From JALGWA01 sp964604955 (lineage in GTDB: Bacteria; Arandabacterota; Arandabacteria; Arandabacterales; JALGWA01): a stretch of 39,948 bases of DNA. Numbering within the stretch: the stretch's first letter is position 1; each line of letters starts with the position of its first letter. The notes below the pieces were generated by a model. The model was given only the letters and a program-made list of their open reading frames with translations, was not told the origin of the DNA and searched no databases. This document shows positions 1 to 9,050 of this stretch, piece after piece. The stretch spans positions 1 to 39,948 of the forward strand of contig CAZSBE010000016.1 in the NCBI GenBank assembly GCA_964604955.1. The letters run 5' to 3'. Position numbers and translations under genes: made by a program.

Positions 1-1090
1 CGGCCAGGGACAGGCACGTCTCGCCGAGCTCCCTGAGCCCCTGCTCGCCCAGCCAGGCCATGTAAACCGTTGCGCAGAGAGCGTTCAGCGCCTGGTTCGT
101 GCAGATATTGGACGTGGCGCGTTCGCGCCTGATGTGCTGCTCCCGGGTCTGCAGCGTGAGGCAGAAACAGGGCTTGCCTTCGGCGTCCACCGTTTTGCCC
201 ACGATCCTGCCCGGCAGCTTGCGCATGTGCTCTCTCGTGGTCGCCATGAAACCCAGGTTGGGCCCGCCGTAGTTCATGGCATTGCCGAGGGCCTGCCCTT
301 CTCCCACCACGATGTCTGCGCCGAAGACCGGCGGCGGGGCCAGTATGCCGAGCGACGTCGGGTCCACCGACACTATGAGGAGGGCCCCGGTCTTCTTGAC
401 GGCCCTGCCTATGGCGTCGAGGTCCTCGACGAGGCCGAAGAAGTTCGGGCTCTCAACGACCACGCAGCCCGTATCGCCGTCTATGAGCGAGGCGACCTCG
501 TCAGGCCGCGTGCTCCCTCCGTCCCTGCCGCTCGCGACGACTGAGGTGTTGCCGCCCTCCAGGTAGGTGCTTATGACGGCCAGTCTCATGGGATTCACGC
601 AGCCGCTGACGACAACCCTGTTCTTCCGCGTCACCGAGAGCGCCATGAGCACGGCTTCGGCCAGCGCCGTGGCGCCGTCATAGAGCGACGCGTTGGAGAC
701 TTCCATGCCCGTCAGCCGGGCGATCAGCGATTGGAATTCGTAGATGCTCTGAAGCGTACCCTGGCTTATCTCCGCCTGGTAGGGGGTGTATGCCGTGTAG
801 AACTCCGGTCTCGAAGCGATCTCGCCCACTATGCTCGGGACGTAGTGGTCGTAGGAGCCGCCGCCCATGAAGCAGGCATAGTCGTCGGCGGAAGCATTCC
901 GGCCGGCCAGGCGGCAGAGCCGCTGCCTCGCCTCGTACTCCGAAATCCCCGGCTCGAGGCCGAGGCCGCCCTTGATGCGCACAGATTCGGGAATGTCCTC
1001 CAGCAGGTCCTCGAAGCCGGCGGCGCCGGCCGCCCTGAGCATCTCATCCCGGTCTGCGTCCGTATTGGGAAAGTAACAGGCTCCGTTCAT
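1..1090 (-). CDS. gcvPA: Glycine dehydrogenase (decarboxylating) subunit 1, partial
   Basis: This is the N-terminal half of the split P-protein of the glycine cleavage system, which decarboxylates glycine on pyridoxal phosphate and passes the aminomethyl group to the lipoyl arm of GcvH. The minus-strand translation starts MNGACYFPNTDADRDEML and continues with family-typical blocks such as FMGGGSYDHYVPSIV, YTPYQAEISQGTLQSIYEFQ, NASLYDGATALAEA and GEGQALGNAMNYGGPNLG. These match GcvPA rather than the lysine-bearing PB subunit. About 363 codons are present and the 3' end lies beyond position 1. The ATG overlaps the gcvH stop (ATGA), so the two are probably translationally coupled. The gcvPB partner would be expected just outside the left edge. 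Confidence 0.95.
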   Translation of the reverse strand, partial: MNGACYFPNTDADRDEMLRAAGAAGFEDLLEDIPESVRIKGGLGLEPGISEYEARQRLCRLAGRNASADDYACFMGGGSYDHYVPSIVGEIASRPEFYTAYTPYQAEISQGTLQSIYEFQSLIARLTGMEVSNASLYDGATALAEAVLMALSVTRKNRVVVSGCVNPMRLAVISTYLEGGNTSVVASGRDGGSTRPDEVASLIDGDTGCVVVESPNFFGLVEDLDAIGRAVKKTGALLIVSVDPTSLGILAPPPVFGADIVVGEGQALGNAMNYGGPNLGFMATTREHMRKLPGRIVGKTVDAEGKPCFCLTLQTREQHIRRERATSNICTNQALNALCATVYMAWLGEQGLRELGETCLSLA

Positions 1091-1467
1091 TCCTTGATTA
1101 TCCCCTTGTAGTCGGCGGCCTTGAGCAGCGCGTCGAGTTCGCCGGCGTCGCTCATCTTGATCTTGACCATCCAGCCGTCGCCATAGGGTGACTCCTTGAT
1201 CTTCTCCGGCGTTGATGCGAGGTCGTCGTTCACTTCCAGGATCTCGCCCGATACGGGGCTCATGATGTCGCTTACCGCTTTCACGGCTTCGACCGTGCCC
1301 ATGGGCGCATGGGCGGTGACCTCGTCGCCCGCCTGCGGCAGCTCGACATAGACTATGTCACCGAGCTGCGTCTGGGCGTAATCCGTGATCCCGACGGTGG
1401 CGACGTCTCCGTCCACTCTCGCCCATTCGTGGTCCTTCGTATAGTGGAGGTCGTCCGGGACTTGCAT
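1087..1467 (-). CDS. gcvH: Glycine cleavage system H protein
   Basis: GcvH is the lipoylated carrier that shuttles the aminomethyl intermediate between the P, T and L proteins. The 126-residue length is normal for the family. The N-terminus DDLHYTKDHEWARV and the lipoylation segment GTVEAVKAVSDIMSPVSGEI are clear; the modified lysine should be K63. The ATG at 1467 is preceded by AAAGGAG with six bases of spacing. The gene lies 23 bp downstream of gcvT and overlaps gcvPA by 3 bp, giving the order gcvT-gcvH-gcvPA common in bacteria with a split P-protein. Confidence 0.97.
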   Translation of the reverse strand: MQVPDDLHYTKDHEWARVDGDVATVGITDYAQTQLGDIVYVELPQAGDEVTAHAPMGTVEAVKAVSDIMSPVSGEILEVNDDLASTPEKIKESPYGDGWMVKIKMSDAGELDALLKAADYKGIIKE

Positions 1468-1490
1468 CAGATGCTCCTTTCCGGTCTGTC

Positions 1491-2585
1491 CTACCTGTGG
1501 GAGGCCTCGGTGTAGAAAGGCCCCTTCACATACTCAGCCTTGATCTTCTTCCCTCTGACGTCTATGCTGAAATCCGAACTCTTCTTCGCGGAGGGCCCGG
1601 CGACATAGGCCAGGGCGATGCCGCATTCGAGCGAGGGCGAGAAGCCGCCGCTGGTCACCGTTCCCACTTCCTCCCCGCCCGCCCAGACCGGGAAACCGTG
1701 CCTGGGAAAGCGCCTTGTCTCGCTCCTGAGCCCGACGAGCCGCCGCTTCAGGCCCTTCTCCTTCTGGCTCGCGAGAACGTCCCGGCCGATGAAATCGCCC
1801 TTGTCCATTCTGACTATCCAGCCGATCCCGGCTTCGAGAGGCGTGGTGGTCTCATCCATATCGCTTCCGTGCAGCCTGAATGCCATCTCGAGCCGGAGCG
1901 TATCCCGCGCGCCGAGCCCGCATGGAACCGGCTCGGGTCTGCCGGCGAACACCGCCGCCCACACGTCGGACGCGCGCGACGCGTCCACGTATATCTCGAA
2001 TCCGTCTTCGCCCGTGTACCCGGTTCTCGATATGAGGCAGGGCACCCCGGCAATCTCGGAATTCATGGAATGATAATAGCCGAGGCCCGAAACGTCATCC
2101 CTGAGCATGGGGGCCACGAGGTCTTCCGCCTTCGGCCCCTGGACGGCCAGCTGGCCGACCGTGTCCGATATGTTCTTAAGCTCGACGCCGCCCGTGAGCC
2201 TGCCGCTCAGCCATTCGAAATCCCTGACGGTGTTGGCCGCGTTCACGACGAGCAGGTAGTCGGCTGGCCTCCTGTAGAGGACCAGGTCGTCGATGACGCC
2301 TCCTTCATCATTGAGGATTGCGCTGTACTGGACCTGGTAGGGCTCGAGTGCGGAAACGTCGTTCGTCGTAACCGCGTTGAGGTAATCGAGGGCGCCTTCG
2401 CCGGACACCGTGAACTCCCCCATGTGCGAGACATCGAACACGCCCACGCTTTCCCGGACCGCGCGGTGTTCCTCGACGATTCCCCTGTACTGCACGGGCA
2501 TGAGGAAACCCGCGAACTCGACCATGTTCCCGCCGTGTTCAATATGCCTGTCATAGAGCGGTGTCTTTTTCGCTGCCAACTTCAT
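1491..2585 (-). CDS. gcvT: Glycine cleavage system T protein (aminomethyltransferase)
   Basis: GcvT releases ammonia from the aminomethyl-lipoyl GcvH and transfers the one-carbon unit to tetrahydrofolate. The 364-residue product begins KKTPLYDRHIEHGGNMVEFAGF and contains GVFDVSHMGEF, ISRTGYTGEDGFEIY and GLGARDTLRLEMAF, all standard GcvT segments, and the length is normal. GGGAGGG sits only one base before the ATG; a TTG two codons in (2579) would have better spacing, so the true start may be two residues later. The gene lies 25 bp downstream of uvrA on the same strand and probably belongs to that transcript. Confidence 0.96.
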   Translation of the reverse strand: MKLAAKKTPLYDRHIEHGGNMVEFAGFLMPVQYRGIVEEHRAVRESVGVFDVSHMGEFTVSGEGALDYLNAVTTNDVSALEPYQVQYSAILNDEGGVIDDLVLYRRPADYLLVVNAANTVRDFEWLSGRLTGGVELKNISDTVGQLAVQGPKAEDLVAPMLRDDVSGLGYYHSMNSEIAGVPCLISRTGYTGEDGFEIYVDASRASDVWAAVFAGRPEPVPCGLGARDTLRLEMAFRLHGSDMDETTTPLEAGIGWIVRMDKGDFIGRDVLASQKEKGLKRRLVGLRSETRRFPRHGFPVWAGGEEVGTVTSGGFSPSLECGIALAYVAGPSAKKSSDFSIDVRGKKIKAEYVKGPFYTEASHR

Positions 2586-2610
2586 CCCTCCCGGATTGGA
2601 CTACGGAATA

Positions 2611-5478
2611 CTAACTCGCGGCCCTCCGCTTTTCAAGTCTATAGGTCCTGTTCTCGTTCTCGAAAACCTGCCGGAGGACTTCGCCCGTGTAAGACCCCCT
2701 GTGGCGTGCGACCTCCTCGGGCGCGCCCTCGATCACCACCCGGCCTCCTTCGTCTCCGCCTTCGGGCCCGAGATCGATTATCCGGTCGGCCACCTTGATG
2801 CAGTCCGGGTTGTGCTCGATGACCACCACCGTGTTGCCCAGGTCGACGAGCCGGTTGAGGACTTCGAGCAGCATGAGCGTGTCCTCGAAATGGAGCCCCG
2901 TCGTGGGCTCATCCAGTATGTACAGGGTATTCCCCGTGCTCGTCTTCGAGAGCTCCTTGGAGAGCTTCACGCGCTGCGCCTCTCCCCCGGAGAGCGTCGT
3001 GGCGGGCTGGCCGAGCTCGATGTATCCGAGACCGACGGCGTAGAGCGTGTCCAGTTTCTTCTTGATGGCGGGAATGTTCTCGAAGAACTCCCTCGCCTCG
3101 GCCACCGTCATAGAGAGCACGTCGGCGATGTTCTTACCGCGGTAGCGTATCTCCAGGGTCTCGCGCTCGTAGCGCCTGCCCTTGCACACGTCGCACCTCA
3201 CGTAAACGTCCGGCAGGAAATGCATTTCGATCTTTATCACACCGTCGCCGCGGCAGGCTTCGCACCTGCCTCCCTTGACGTTGAAGCTGAACCTGCCCGG
3301 ACTGTAGCCGCGCATCTTGGCCTCGGGCACCTGGCTCAGCACCTCGCGTATGGGGGTGAAGGTCCCCGTGTAGGTCGCGGGGTTGGAGCGCGGCGTCCGC
3401 CCGATCGGGGACTGGTCGATATCGATGACCTTATCGACGTGGTCGATGCCGTCTATGCCGTCATGAGCGCCGGGCTCCTGTTTGGCGGAATAGAAATGCC
3501 TGGCCAGCGCGCGGTAGAGAATCTCATTCACCAGCGTGCTCTTGCCGGAGCCCGAGACTCCCGTGACGCATGTGAAGGTTCCCAGGTCTATGCCTACGTC
3601 GATATTCTTGAGATTGTGCTGGCGCGCTCCCCTTATCACCAGGCGCCGGCCGCTTCCCGGCCGGCGGATCTCCGGCGTCGGGATGCGTTTCGCGTCGCTG
3701 AGGTATTGTCCGGTGAGCGAGTTGGCGCTTTTCCTTATCCTAGCCGGGCTGCCCAGGGCTACGATCCGCCCGCCCTCTTTGCCCGCGCCGGGCCCGAGGT
3801 CGATGACGTAGTCGGCGGCCATTATGGTCTCGCGGTCATGCTCGACGACGACGACGGTGTTTCCCATGTCGCGGAGGCGCCTCAAGGTGTCGAGCAGCCG
3901 CCTGTTGTCCCGCATGTGCAGCCCTATGCTCGGCTCATCAAGAACGTAGAGCACTCCGACGAGGCTCGAACCTATCTGCGTTGCCAGCCTTATGCGCTGC
4001 GACTCTCCGCCGGCGAGAGTGGAAGCCTGCCGGTCCAGCGTGAGATACGAGAGGCCCACGTCCATCATGAAATGCAGCCGGTCTTCGATCTCCTTGAGTA
4101 TGGGCGTGGCGATCGTCTTCATTCTCCCCTTGAAGGAGAGGCCCCTGAAAAACTCCAGGCCCGCCCCTACCGACAGCGCGGTCGCCTCGGCAATCGACCT
4201 GTCGCCCAGTTTGACGGCGAGGCTCTCGGGGCGCAGCCTCGCTCCGCCGCACGACGGGCAGGGCTTCATGGACATGAACCTGCCGATCCAGATCCTCATA
4301 TCGTCCGAGGCGGTCTCCACGAAGCGCCGCTCGAGATTCGGGATCACGCCCTCGAAGGGCGATGTGTACTCGTAGCTGCGCCTGCTCTTGCTGTGCTTGA
4401 GATCGAACTCTATCTCCTCTTCGCCCGATCCGTAGAGCAGCGTCTGCCTCTGGGCGCGCGTGAGGCCGCCGAAGGGTTTCCCCATTTCGATGCCGTAACG
4501 GGCGGCCACGGAGTCGATCATGGACCAGGTGACGTTGCTTCGCCTCTTGCCCCAGGGTACGACGGCCCCGCCCTCGAGGGAGATCGAGTCGTCGGGCACG
4601 ACCAGCCCCGGGTCGATCTCCAGCCGCTTCCCCATTCCGTCGCATGTCTGGCATGCGCCGAACGGGCTGTTGAAGGAGAACATCCGCGGCGAGACTTCGG
4701 GGAAGCTTATGCCGCAGTCGATGCAGGCGAAGAGCTGGCTCATCACGATCTCTTTGTCCCGCCCGGCGCTGACGTTGACGACGCCTTCTCCCACCCTTAG
4801 CGCCGTTTCGATGGAGTCGGTCAGCCGCCACCTGAGATCGGGCCCCATCTTGAGCCTGTCCACCACGACTTCTATGCTGTGCTTCTTGTGGCGCGCCAGG
4901 TCTATCCTGCGGTCAAGGTCCACTATCCTGCCGTCCACCCTGGCCCTCACGAAGCCCTGCTTCCGCGCCTTCTCGATGAGCGCCCGGTGATGCCCCTTCT
5001 TCCCCCGGACGAGCGGCGCCATGATGTGGACAGCCGTGCCCTCGTCGAGCTCCAGGAGCCTGTCCACCATGGCCTCGGGTGACTGGCGCGATATCTCCTT
5101 GCCGCACTTCGGACAATGCGGTCGCCCGGCGCGCGCGTAGAGGAGCCGCATATAGTCGTAGACCTCGGTGATGGTGCCTACCGTGGACCGCGGGTTGGTG
5201 CCCGTGGTGCGCTGCTCGATGCTAATGGCGGGCGAAAGCCCCTCGATATAGTCGACGTCCGGCTTCTCCATCTGCCCCAGAAACTGCCGGGCGTACGTGG
5301 ACAGCGACTCGACATACCTGCGCTGGCCCTCGGCGTATATGGTATCGAATGCGAGAGAGGATTTACCCGAGCCCGAGAGGCCCGTTATGACGGTTATTTT
5401 GTCCCGGGGGATCTTCACGTCTACCGACTTCAGATTGTGTTCCCGGGCTCCTTTGACAACGATGTAATTCCCCGACAT
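2611..5478 (-). CDS. uvrA: UvrABC excision nuclease subunit A
   Basis: UvrA is the damage-sensing ABC ATPase of nucleotide excision repair; it loads UvrB, whose gene is also in this window at 19813. Visible motifs are Walker A GLSGSGKSS (about residues 33-41), the ABC signatures LAGGESQRIRLA and LSGGEAQRVKLS, the second Walker A GVSGSGKSTL, and zinc-binding pairs CPKCG, CIDCG/CQTCDG, CPSCGG and CEACRGDG/CDVCKG. The length (955 residues) is normal. I chose the ATG at 5478, which shares one base with the stop of the upstream TPR gene (TGATG) and has GGAGG at a usable distance. A TTG three bases earlier would sit almost on that ribosome-binding site. The gene is internal to a transcript running on into gcvT. 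Confidence 0.98.
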   Translation of the reverse strand: MSGNYIVVKGAREHNLKSVDVKIPRDKITVITGLSGSGKSSLAFDTIYAEGQRRYVESLSTYARQFLGQMEKPDVDYIEGLSPAISIEQRTTGTNPRSTVGTITEVYDYMRLLYARAGRPHCPKCGKEISRQSPEAMVDRLLELDEGTAVHIMAPLVRGKKGHHRALIEKARKQGFVRARVDGRIVDLDRRIDLARHKKHSIEVVVDRLKMGPDLRWRLTDSIETALRVGEGVVNVSAGRDKEIVMSQLFACIDCGISFPEVSPRMFSFNSPFGACQTCDGMGKRLEIDPGLVVPDDSISLEGGAVVPWGKRRSNVTWSMIDSVAARYGIEMGKPFGGLTRAQRQTLLYGSGEEEIEFDLKHSKSRRSYEYTSPFEGVIPNLERRFVETASDDMRIWIGRFMSMKPCPSCGGARLRPESLAVKLGDRSIAEATALSVGAGLEFFRGLSFKGRMKTIATPILKEIEDRLHFMMDVGLSYLTLDRQASTLAGGESQRIRLATQIGSSLVGVLYVLDEPSIGLHMRDNRRLLDTLRRLRDMGNTVVVVEHDRETIMAADYVIDLGPGAGKEGGRIVALGSPARIRKSANSLTGQYLSDAKRIPTPEIRRPGSGRRLVIRGARQHNLKNIDVGIDLGTFTCVTGVSGSGKSTLVNEILYRALARHFYSAKQEPGAHDGIDGIDHVDKVIDIDQSPIGRTPRSNPATYTGTFTPIREVLSQVPEAKMRGYSPGRFSFNVKGGRCEACRGDGVIKIEMHFLPDVYVRCDVCKGRRYERETLEIRYRGKNIADVLSMTVAEAREFFENIPAIKKKLDTLYAVGLGYIELGQPATTLSGGEAQRVKLSKELSKTSTGNTLYILDEPTTGLHFEDTLMLLEVLNRLVDLGNTVVVIEHNPDCIKVADRIIDLGPEGGDEGGRVVIEGAPEEVARHRGSYTGEVLRQVFENENRTYRLEKRRAAS

Positions 5479-8400
5479 CAACCCTCCCCGACAAGTTCGG
5501 CGAGTCTCTCATACGAGGCTTTTCCCCATGTGGATTCGCGGCCGAAGACTTTCACGTTCTCCCCGTAGATTAACTTCGCCGCCTCGCCCAGGCCAGCGCT
5601 TTCGCACTCCACTCCGGCCCGGTAGCGCGCCGTCCCCGCCCAGGCCTCCTCGCCGGGGTAGAAGAAGCCCGTCCTCATGAACTCGAGCGCCGCCTCCAGG
5701 TGATACCCGGCCGCGGCCAGGCACTCGCCCAGCCAGAAGTTGGCTTCCGCGCGCGTTTCGGGGCTCAACGCGTACTTGAGGATGATCCTGTACCTGTACC
5801 CTGCCTCCAGGGGGCGTTTGTCCTTCTCGAGGCAGTAGCCGCTGCGCATGAGACCTCTTTCGAACCTCTCCGAGAACGGGAACTTCACGGCGAGCTCGAA
5901 GAAGGCGTCGCTCGCCGCGGCGAGGTCACCGCCCTCCTCCAGCGCGAGCCCGAGATTGAAGAGAGCGTCCTCCAGGAGCGTGACCTTGCCCTCATCGGCG
6001 GCCTGCCTGAAGAACACGGCCGACGAATCATAGGACTGCATCAGGTAGTAGGTCGTTCCCAGCTTGAAACAGACATCGGGATAAAGGCGCGACTCCGGGA
6101 AGTGCTGCTTCATTATGAGGAAGGTCTGCCTGGCCTGCTCGTTCGCCTTATCGAGAAGGAACGAAATCCCCTTCCTGTAAACGGCTTCGGCGAGGAGGTC
6201 GTTTCGCATACCCTGTTTGAAGAGCGCGTCGGCGATGGCGTCGGCCTTGCCCACGTACATCTCCCGGTACAGCGACGTCGCGCGCAGGGCGTCTATGTTA
6301 CGGGCCTCGCCGGCCGCAAGCGGGAATCGCCCGGCGAAGAGGTCGCGCGATCTCACGCAGTCTTCATCGGCCTCGCCGGCGCAGGCGACCTGCGCTTTCA
6401 GCCGGAGGTGCGAAAACACGTCCAGGGCGTCCCTGCAGTTGGGCCCGAGATGCCGCGCGGCGGCCTCGAAGAAATCCTCGCCGCCGCCTTCCAGGGGATC
6501 GTAGGCGGACAATATGGTCTGGCAGTGGAGCCCCTCCGCGGGTGCGCTCTGGGAGTCCCCCAGCAGGCGAATGGCGAGCCCGCCATAGCCGAGCGATGCG
6601 AGATCGAGGGCCCTGAGGAGCCTGCGGTAGGGCGCGAGCTCCGCCCTGAAGTCCGGAACCACGCAGCCGCGCTCGAAGGCCGGGGCGGCGGGTACGCCGC
6701 GGACCCTGGCCTCGGAAACGGCGCCCACCATTCTTGCGGCTGCGGAGATATCGAAGGAGGCATATCGTGCCAGCGGGGCGCGGCCTCCCTCCCACGCGCC
6801 CAGGACCTGGTTGCATCTCGCCTTCCTCAGCGCCACCGCCGAGGCATCGCCGGCCCCGGCATAGTACTCGAGGCCCTCACGGATTCCCCCCCTGCCGACA
6901 AGGCAGTCACCGGCGCCGAGATTGCAGAGGCGCTTGAGCGTCCTGCCGCGCAACTTCTCGAGGCAGGCCTTGTGGACCTCCAGGCTGCCGGCGTAGTCGC
7001 CTGCGGTCAGCATGAGGCGCGCGCTGAGGAGCGAGACTTCGCCGGCCGCCTCGCCGGACGAATGCTCCTTGAGGAAGCGCCCGATGAGGCCCGTGCAGAG
7101 ATCGAATGCCTGGGCGTCGCCGCGCTCATAGAGACGGAATGTGACGCGCGCGAGCTCGTGCAGGTCCCCGGCGCCCAGGTCGTCGCGGGCCGATAGCACC
7201 CGGGCGACCTCCGTCGCGCGGAAGAGGTCCACTTCCAGCCAGTCGGTCGAGAGTTTGAGAAGGTCTATGACGTCGCCGGCCTCGACCGAATCCGCTCCGG
7301 CGAGCAGAGAAACCAGGTTCATGGCCCTGTCCCTGTCCGCCGCCGGCCCTCCCGTCAGGTGCGAGTTCGCAAGAGCCCTCGCGCGTTTCATCATTATGCG
7401 GTCTCGCTCCCGGCCCGCAGGCAGCCCGGTCAGCGCCTTGCCGTAATACTCCGCCGCCTTGCCGTAGTCTCCGATCCTCTCATCGAAGACCTCGGCCAGC
7501 CTGAGGGCCGACGGGCCCTCTGCGGCGACCTGTTCTATTACCGCGCTCACGTCCTGTCCCTCGGGGGGCCTCAAGGAGTCCAGGTATATTCTCTTCTCGC
7601 TGCCGAAGACCGCCCTCGAGGGAACCGGCGAAGCCGAGATCTCGCGGTAGAGCGCAAGCGCGCCTTCCCGGTCACCCGCCCGCTCGAGAAGGAGCGCGAT
7701 GTCCATAAGAGCACGGTCGTCGAACCCTGCCACGAGTCCCTCCCGGAGCCTTGCGGCTTCGGCGGGCACGCTCTGGCCGAGCCCGTTTCGGACCAGGAGA
7801 TCGAGCCACGCGTACATCTCGTCCGGGCCGCCGTTCTCCCTGAGATATCGCGTGACCGCCTGCGTATGGGGGAGGTCTCTGACGAGGAGAGCCGTATCCG
7901 CCGCAGCCAGGTGCAACATCGCGGCCGAGGCCTCGATCGATAGCCGGGGCTCGGCGCCATCCAGCAGAGCGGCGAGCGAGTCGAAAGCCGCCCGCGTGCT
8001 GCCCGGTACAAGGGCCCTGGCATACCTCAAGCGGCCGCGCTGCATGCGGTCCTTTGTTCTCGGAAGCAGCACGCTGCATGCCGCCCCGACGTCGACGCCC
8101 CGCCCGGCTGCATCGCCGAGGCCGGCGATGAGGTCCGGCGAGGGCACATAAGTCGTGTCCGCGGTGAGGATGGCCAGCAGCGAGCGCCACAGGTCGGGGG
8201 CGGCTTCGCCGGTAAGGCGCATAAGCTCCTCGATGTCTCCCCGCGGCATTTCGATGCCTTTTATGAGGGCCTCCCGCTGGGTATCGACGGCCGCGTCGAG
8301 TTCTCCGCCCCTCAGGTGACAGCGGATCAGCCCCGCCGTTCCAACGCCCCGGCCCGCATCATGAGCTTCAGCATAAATGCGCCTGGCTTCGGCTATGTTC

Positions 8401-8945
8401 CCCAGTTCCTCCTCGCACCTGGCGAGGTAATGGAGGACGCTGAACCTGAGGCTTCCCTCCAGCTCGTCCTGGAGGGCCCTGAGCTGCAGGCGGGACTCCT
8501 CGTACCTGCCGAGGTCATAGAGCGCATTGCCCTTGAAGTACTGCAGCTCGACGAGAAGCGGGCGCGACGGGAAGGTTGGCGTGACGCTGTCCACGAGCGC
8601 GATCGCCCTGTCGTCCAGACCGCGCTGGAGCAGTCCTTCGACGCGGACCAGGGCGCGGACGGCGTCGATGTCACCCGTTTCGGTGCCGACGCTCTCGGCG
8701 AATGCCGCTGCCCGCTGGTAGAGGCCCGCGCGCTGGAGCAGTCCGCAGTATTCCCTGAGCGCGAAGAGGCTGCGCTCATCGAGGGCCAGCCTGCGCAGTT
8801 CGGACATGTAGAAGGGGCGGAGACCGTCTGCGGCCAGGTATTCGATGAACGAGGCCGGCGGAGCGGCCTCCTCGCGCGCAACGGTCGTCACCGGCGCAAG
8901 CACGACCATCAGGCACAACAGTGCGAAGACCGGTTTCAATCCCAT
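5478..8945 (-). CDS. Large secreted TPR-repeat protein, function unknown
   Basis: The product is about 1155 residues, beginning MGLKPVFALLCLMVVLAP and followed by TTVAREEA, a typical Sec signal peptide, so it is probably periplasmic. The rest is alpha-helical TPR/Sel1-like repeats throughout; clear examples are ALYDLGRYEESRLQLRALQD near the N-terminus and KLGTTYYLMQSYDSSAVFF and NLGLALEEGGDLAAASDAFF near the C-terminus. No enzymatic motif is visible. Related giant TPR proteins usually act as scaffolds or in outer-membrane assembly, but nothing here shows which. The ATG at 8945 follows AGGAGA closely; a TTG at 8939 has better spacing and a TTG at 8960 is also possible. The gene is first in a probable transcript with uvrA and gcvTHPA, from which its function cannot be read. 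Confidence 0.85.
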   Translation of the reverse strand: MGLKPVFALLCLMVVLAPVTTVAREEAAPPASFIEYLAADGLRPFYMSELRRLALDERSLFALREYCGLLQRAGLYQRAAAFAESVGTETGDIDAVRALVRVEGLLQRGLDDRAIALVDSVTPTFPSRPLLVELQYFKGNALYDLGRYEESRLQLRALQDELEGSLRFSVLHYLARCEEELGNIAEARRIYAEAHDAGRGVGTAGLIRCHLRGGELDAAVDTQREALIKGIEMPRGDIEELMRLTGEAAPDLWRSLLAILTADTTYVPSPDLIAGLGDAAGRGVDVGAACSVLLPRTKDRMQRGRLRYARALVPGSTRAAFDSLAALLDGAEPRLSIEASAAMLHLAAADTALLVRDLPHTQAVTRYLRENGGPDEMYAWLDLLVRNGLGQSVPAEAARLREGLVAGFDDRALMDIALLLERAGDREGALALYREISASPVPSRAVFGSEKRIYLDSLRPPEGQDVSAVIEQVAAEGPSALRLAEVFDERIGDYGKAAEYYGKALTGLPAGRERDRIMMKRARALANSHLTGGPAADRDRAMNLVSLLAGADSVEAGDVIDLLKLSTDWLEVDLFRATEVARVLSARDDLGAGDLHELARVTFRLYERGDAQAFDLCTGLIGRFLKEHSSGEAAGEVSLLSARLMLTAGDYAGSLEVHKACLEKLRGRTLKRLCNLGAGDCLVGRGGIREGLEYYAGAGDASAVALRKARCNQVLGAWEGGRAPLARYASFDISAAARMVGAVSEARVRGVPAAPAFERGCVVPDFRAELAPYRRLLRALDLASLGYGGLAIRLLGDSQSAPAEGLHCQTILSAYDPLEGGGEDFFEAAARHLGPNCRDALDVFSHLRLKAQVACAGEADEDCVRSRDLFAGRFPLAAGEARNIDALRATSLYREMYVGKADAIADALFKQGMRNDLLAEAVYRKGISFLLDKANEQARQTFLIMKQHFPESRLYPDVCFKLGTTYYLMQSYDSSAVFFRQAADEGKVTLLEDALFNLGLALEEGGDLAAASDAFFELAVKFPFSERFERGLMRSGYCLEKDKRPLEAGYRYRIILKYALSPETRAEANFWLGECLAAAGYHLEAALEFMRTGFFYPGEEAWAGTARYRAGVECESAGLGEAAKLIYGENVKVFGRESTWGKASYERLAELVGEG

Positions 8946-8983
8946 TCTCCTACCATGCAAGTGATACAGCAGTGGGCGCGCAT

Positions 8984-9012
8984 ATGATAACCGCCGGCCG
9001 GGGCGTAATCAA
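8984..9012 (-). promoter_or_regulatory. Predicted sigma-70-type promoter of the TPR-uvrA-gcv transcript
   Basis: On the minus strand TTGATT (9012-9007) is followed by a 17-base spacer and TATCAT (8989-8984). It lies in the only gap of notable size (about 105 bp) upstream of the TPR gene, and the predicted start near 8977 leaves a leader of about 30 bases. No other good promoter is apparent between here and gcvPA. Confidence 0.55.
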
Positions 9013-9050
9013 CAGATTAAATCCGGGCGCTGCGCCTGCCGGCGCATGGG

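Noticed and set aside
2596..4800. A 734-codon plus-strand frame
   Set aside because: It is the mirror of uvrA, which is certain from its motifs; no family resemblance in the antisense product.
9013..9050. A terminator after uppP
   Set aside because: TGCGCC-GGCA-GGCGCA can form a small stem but no T tract follows.
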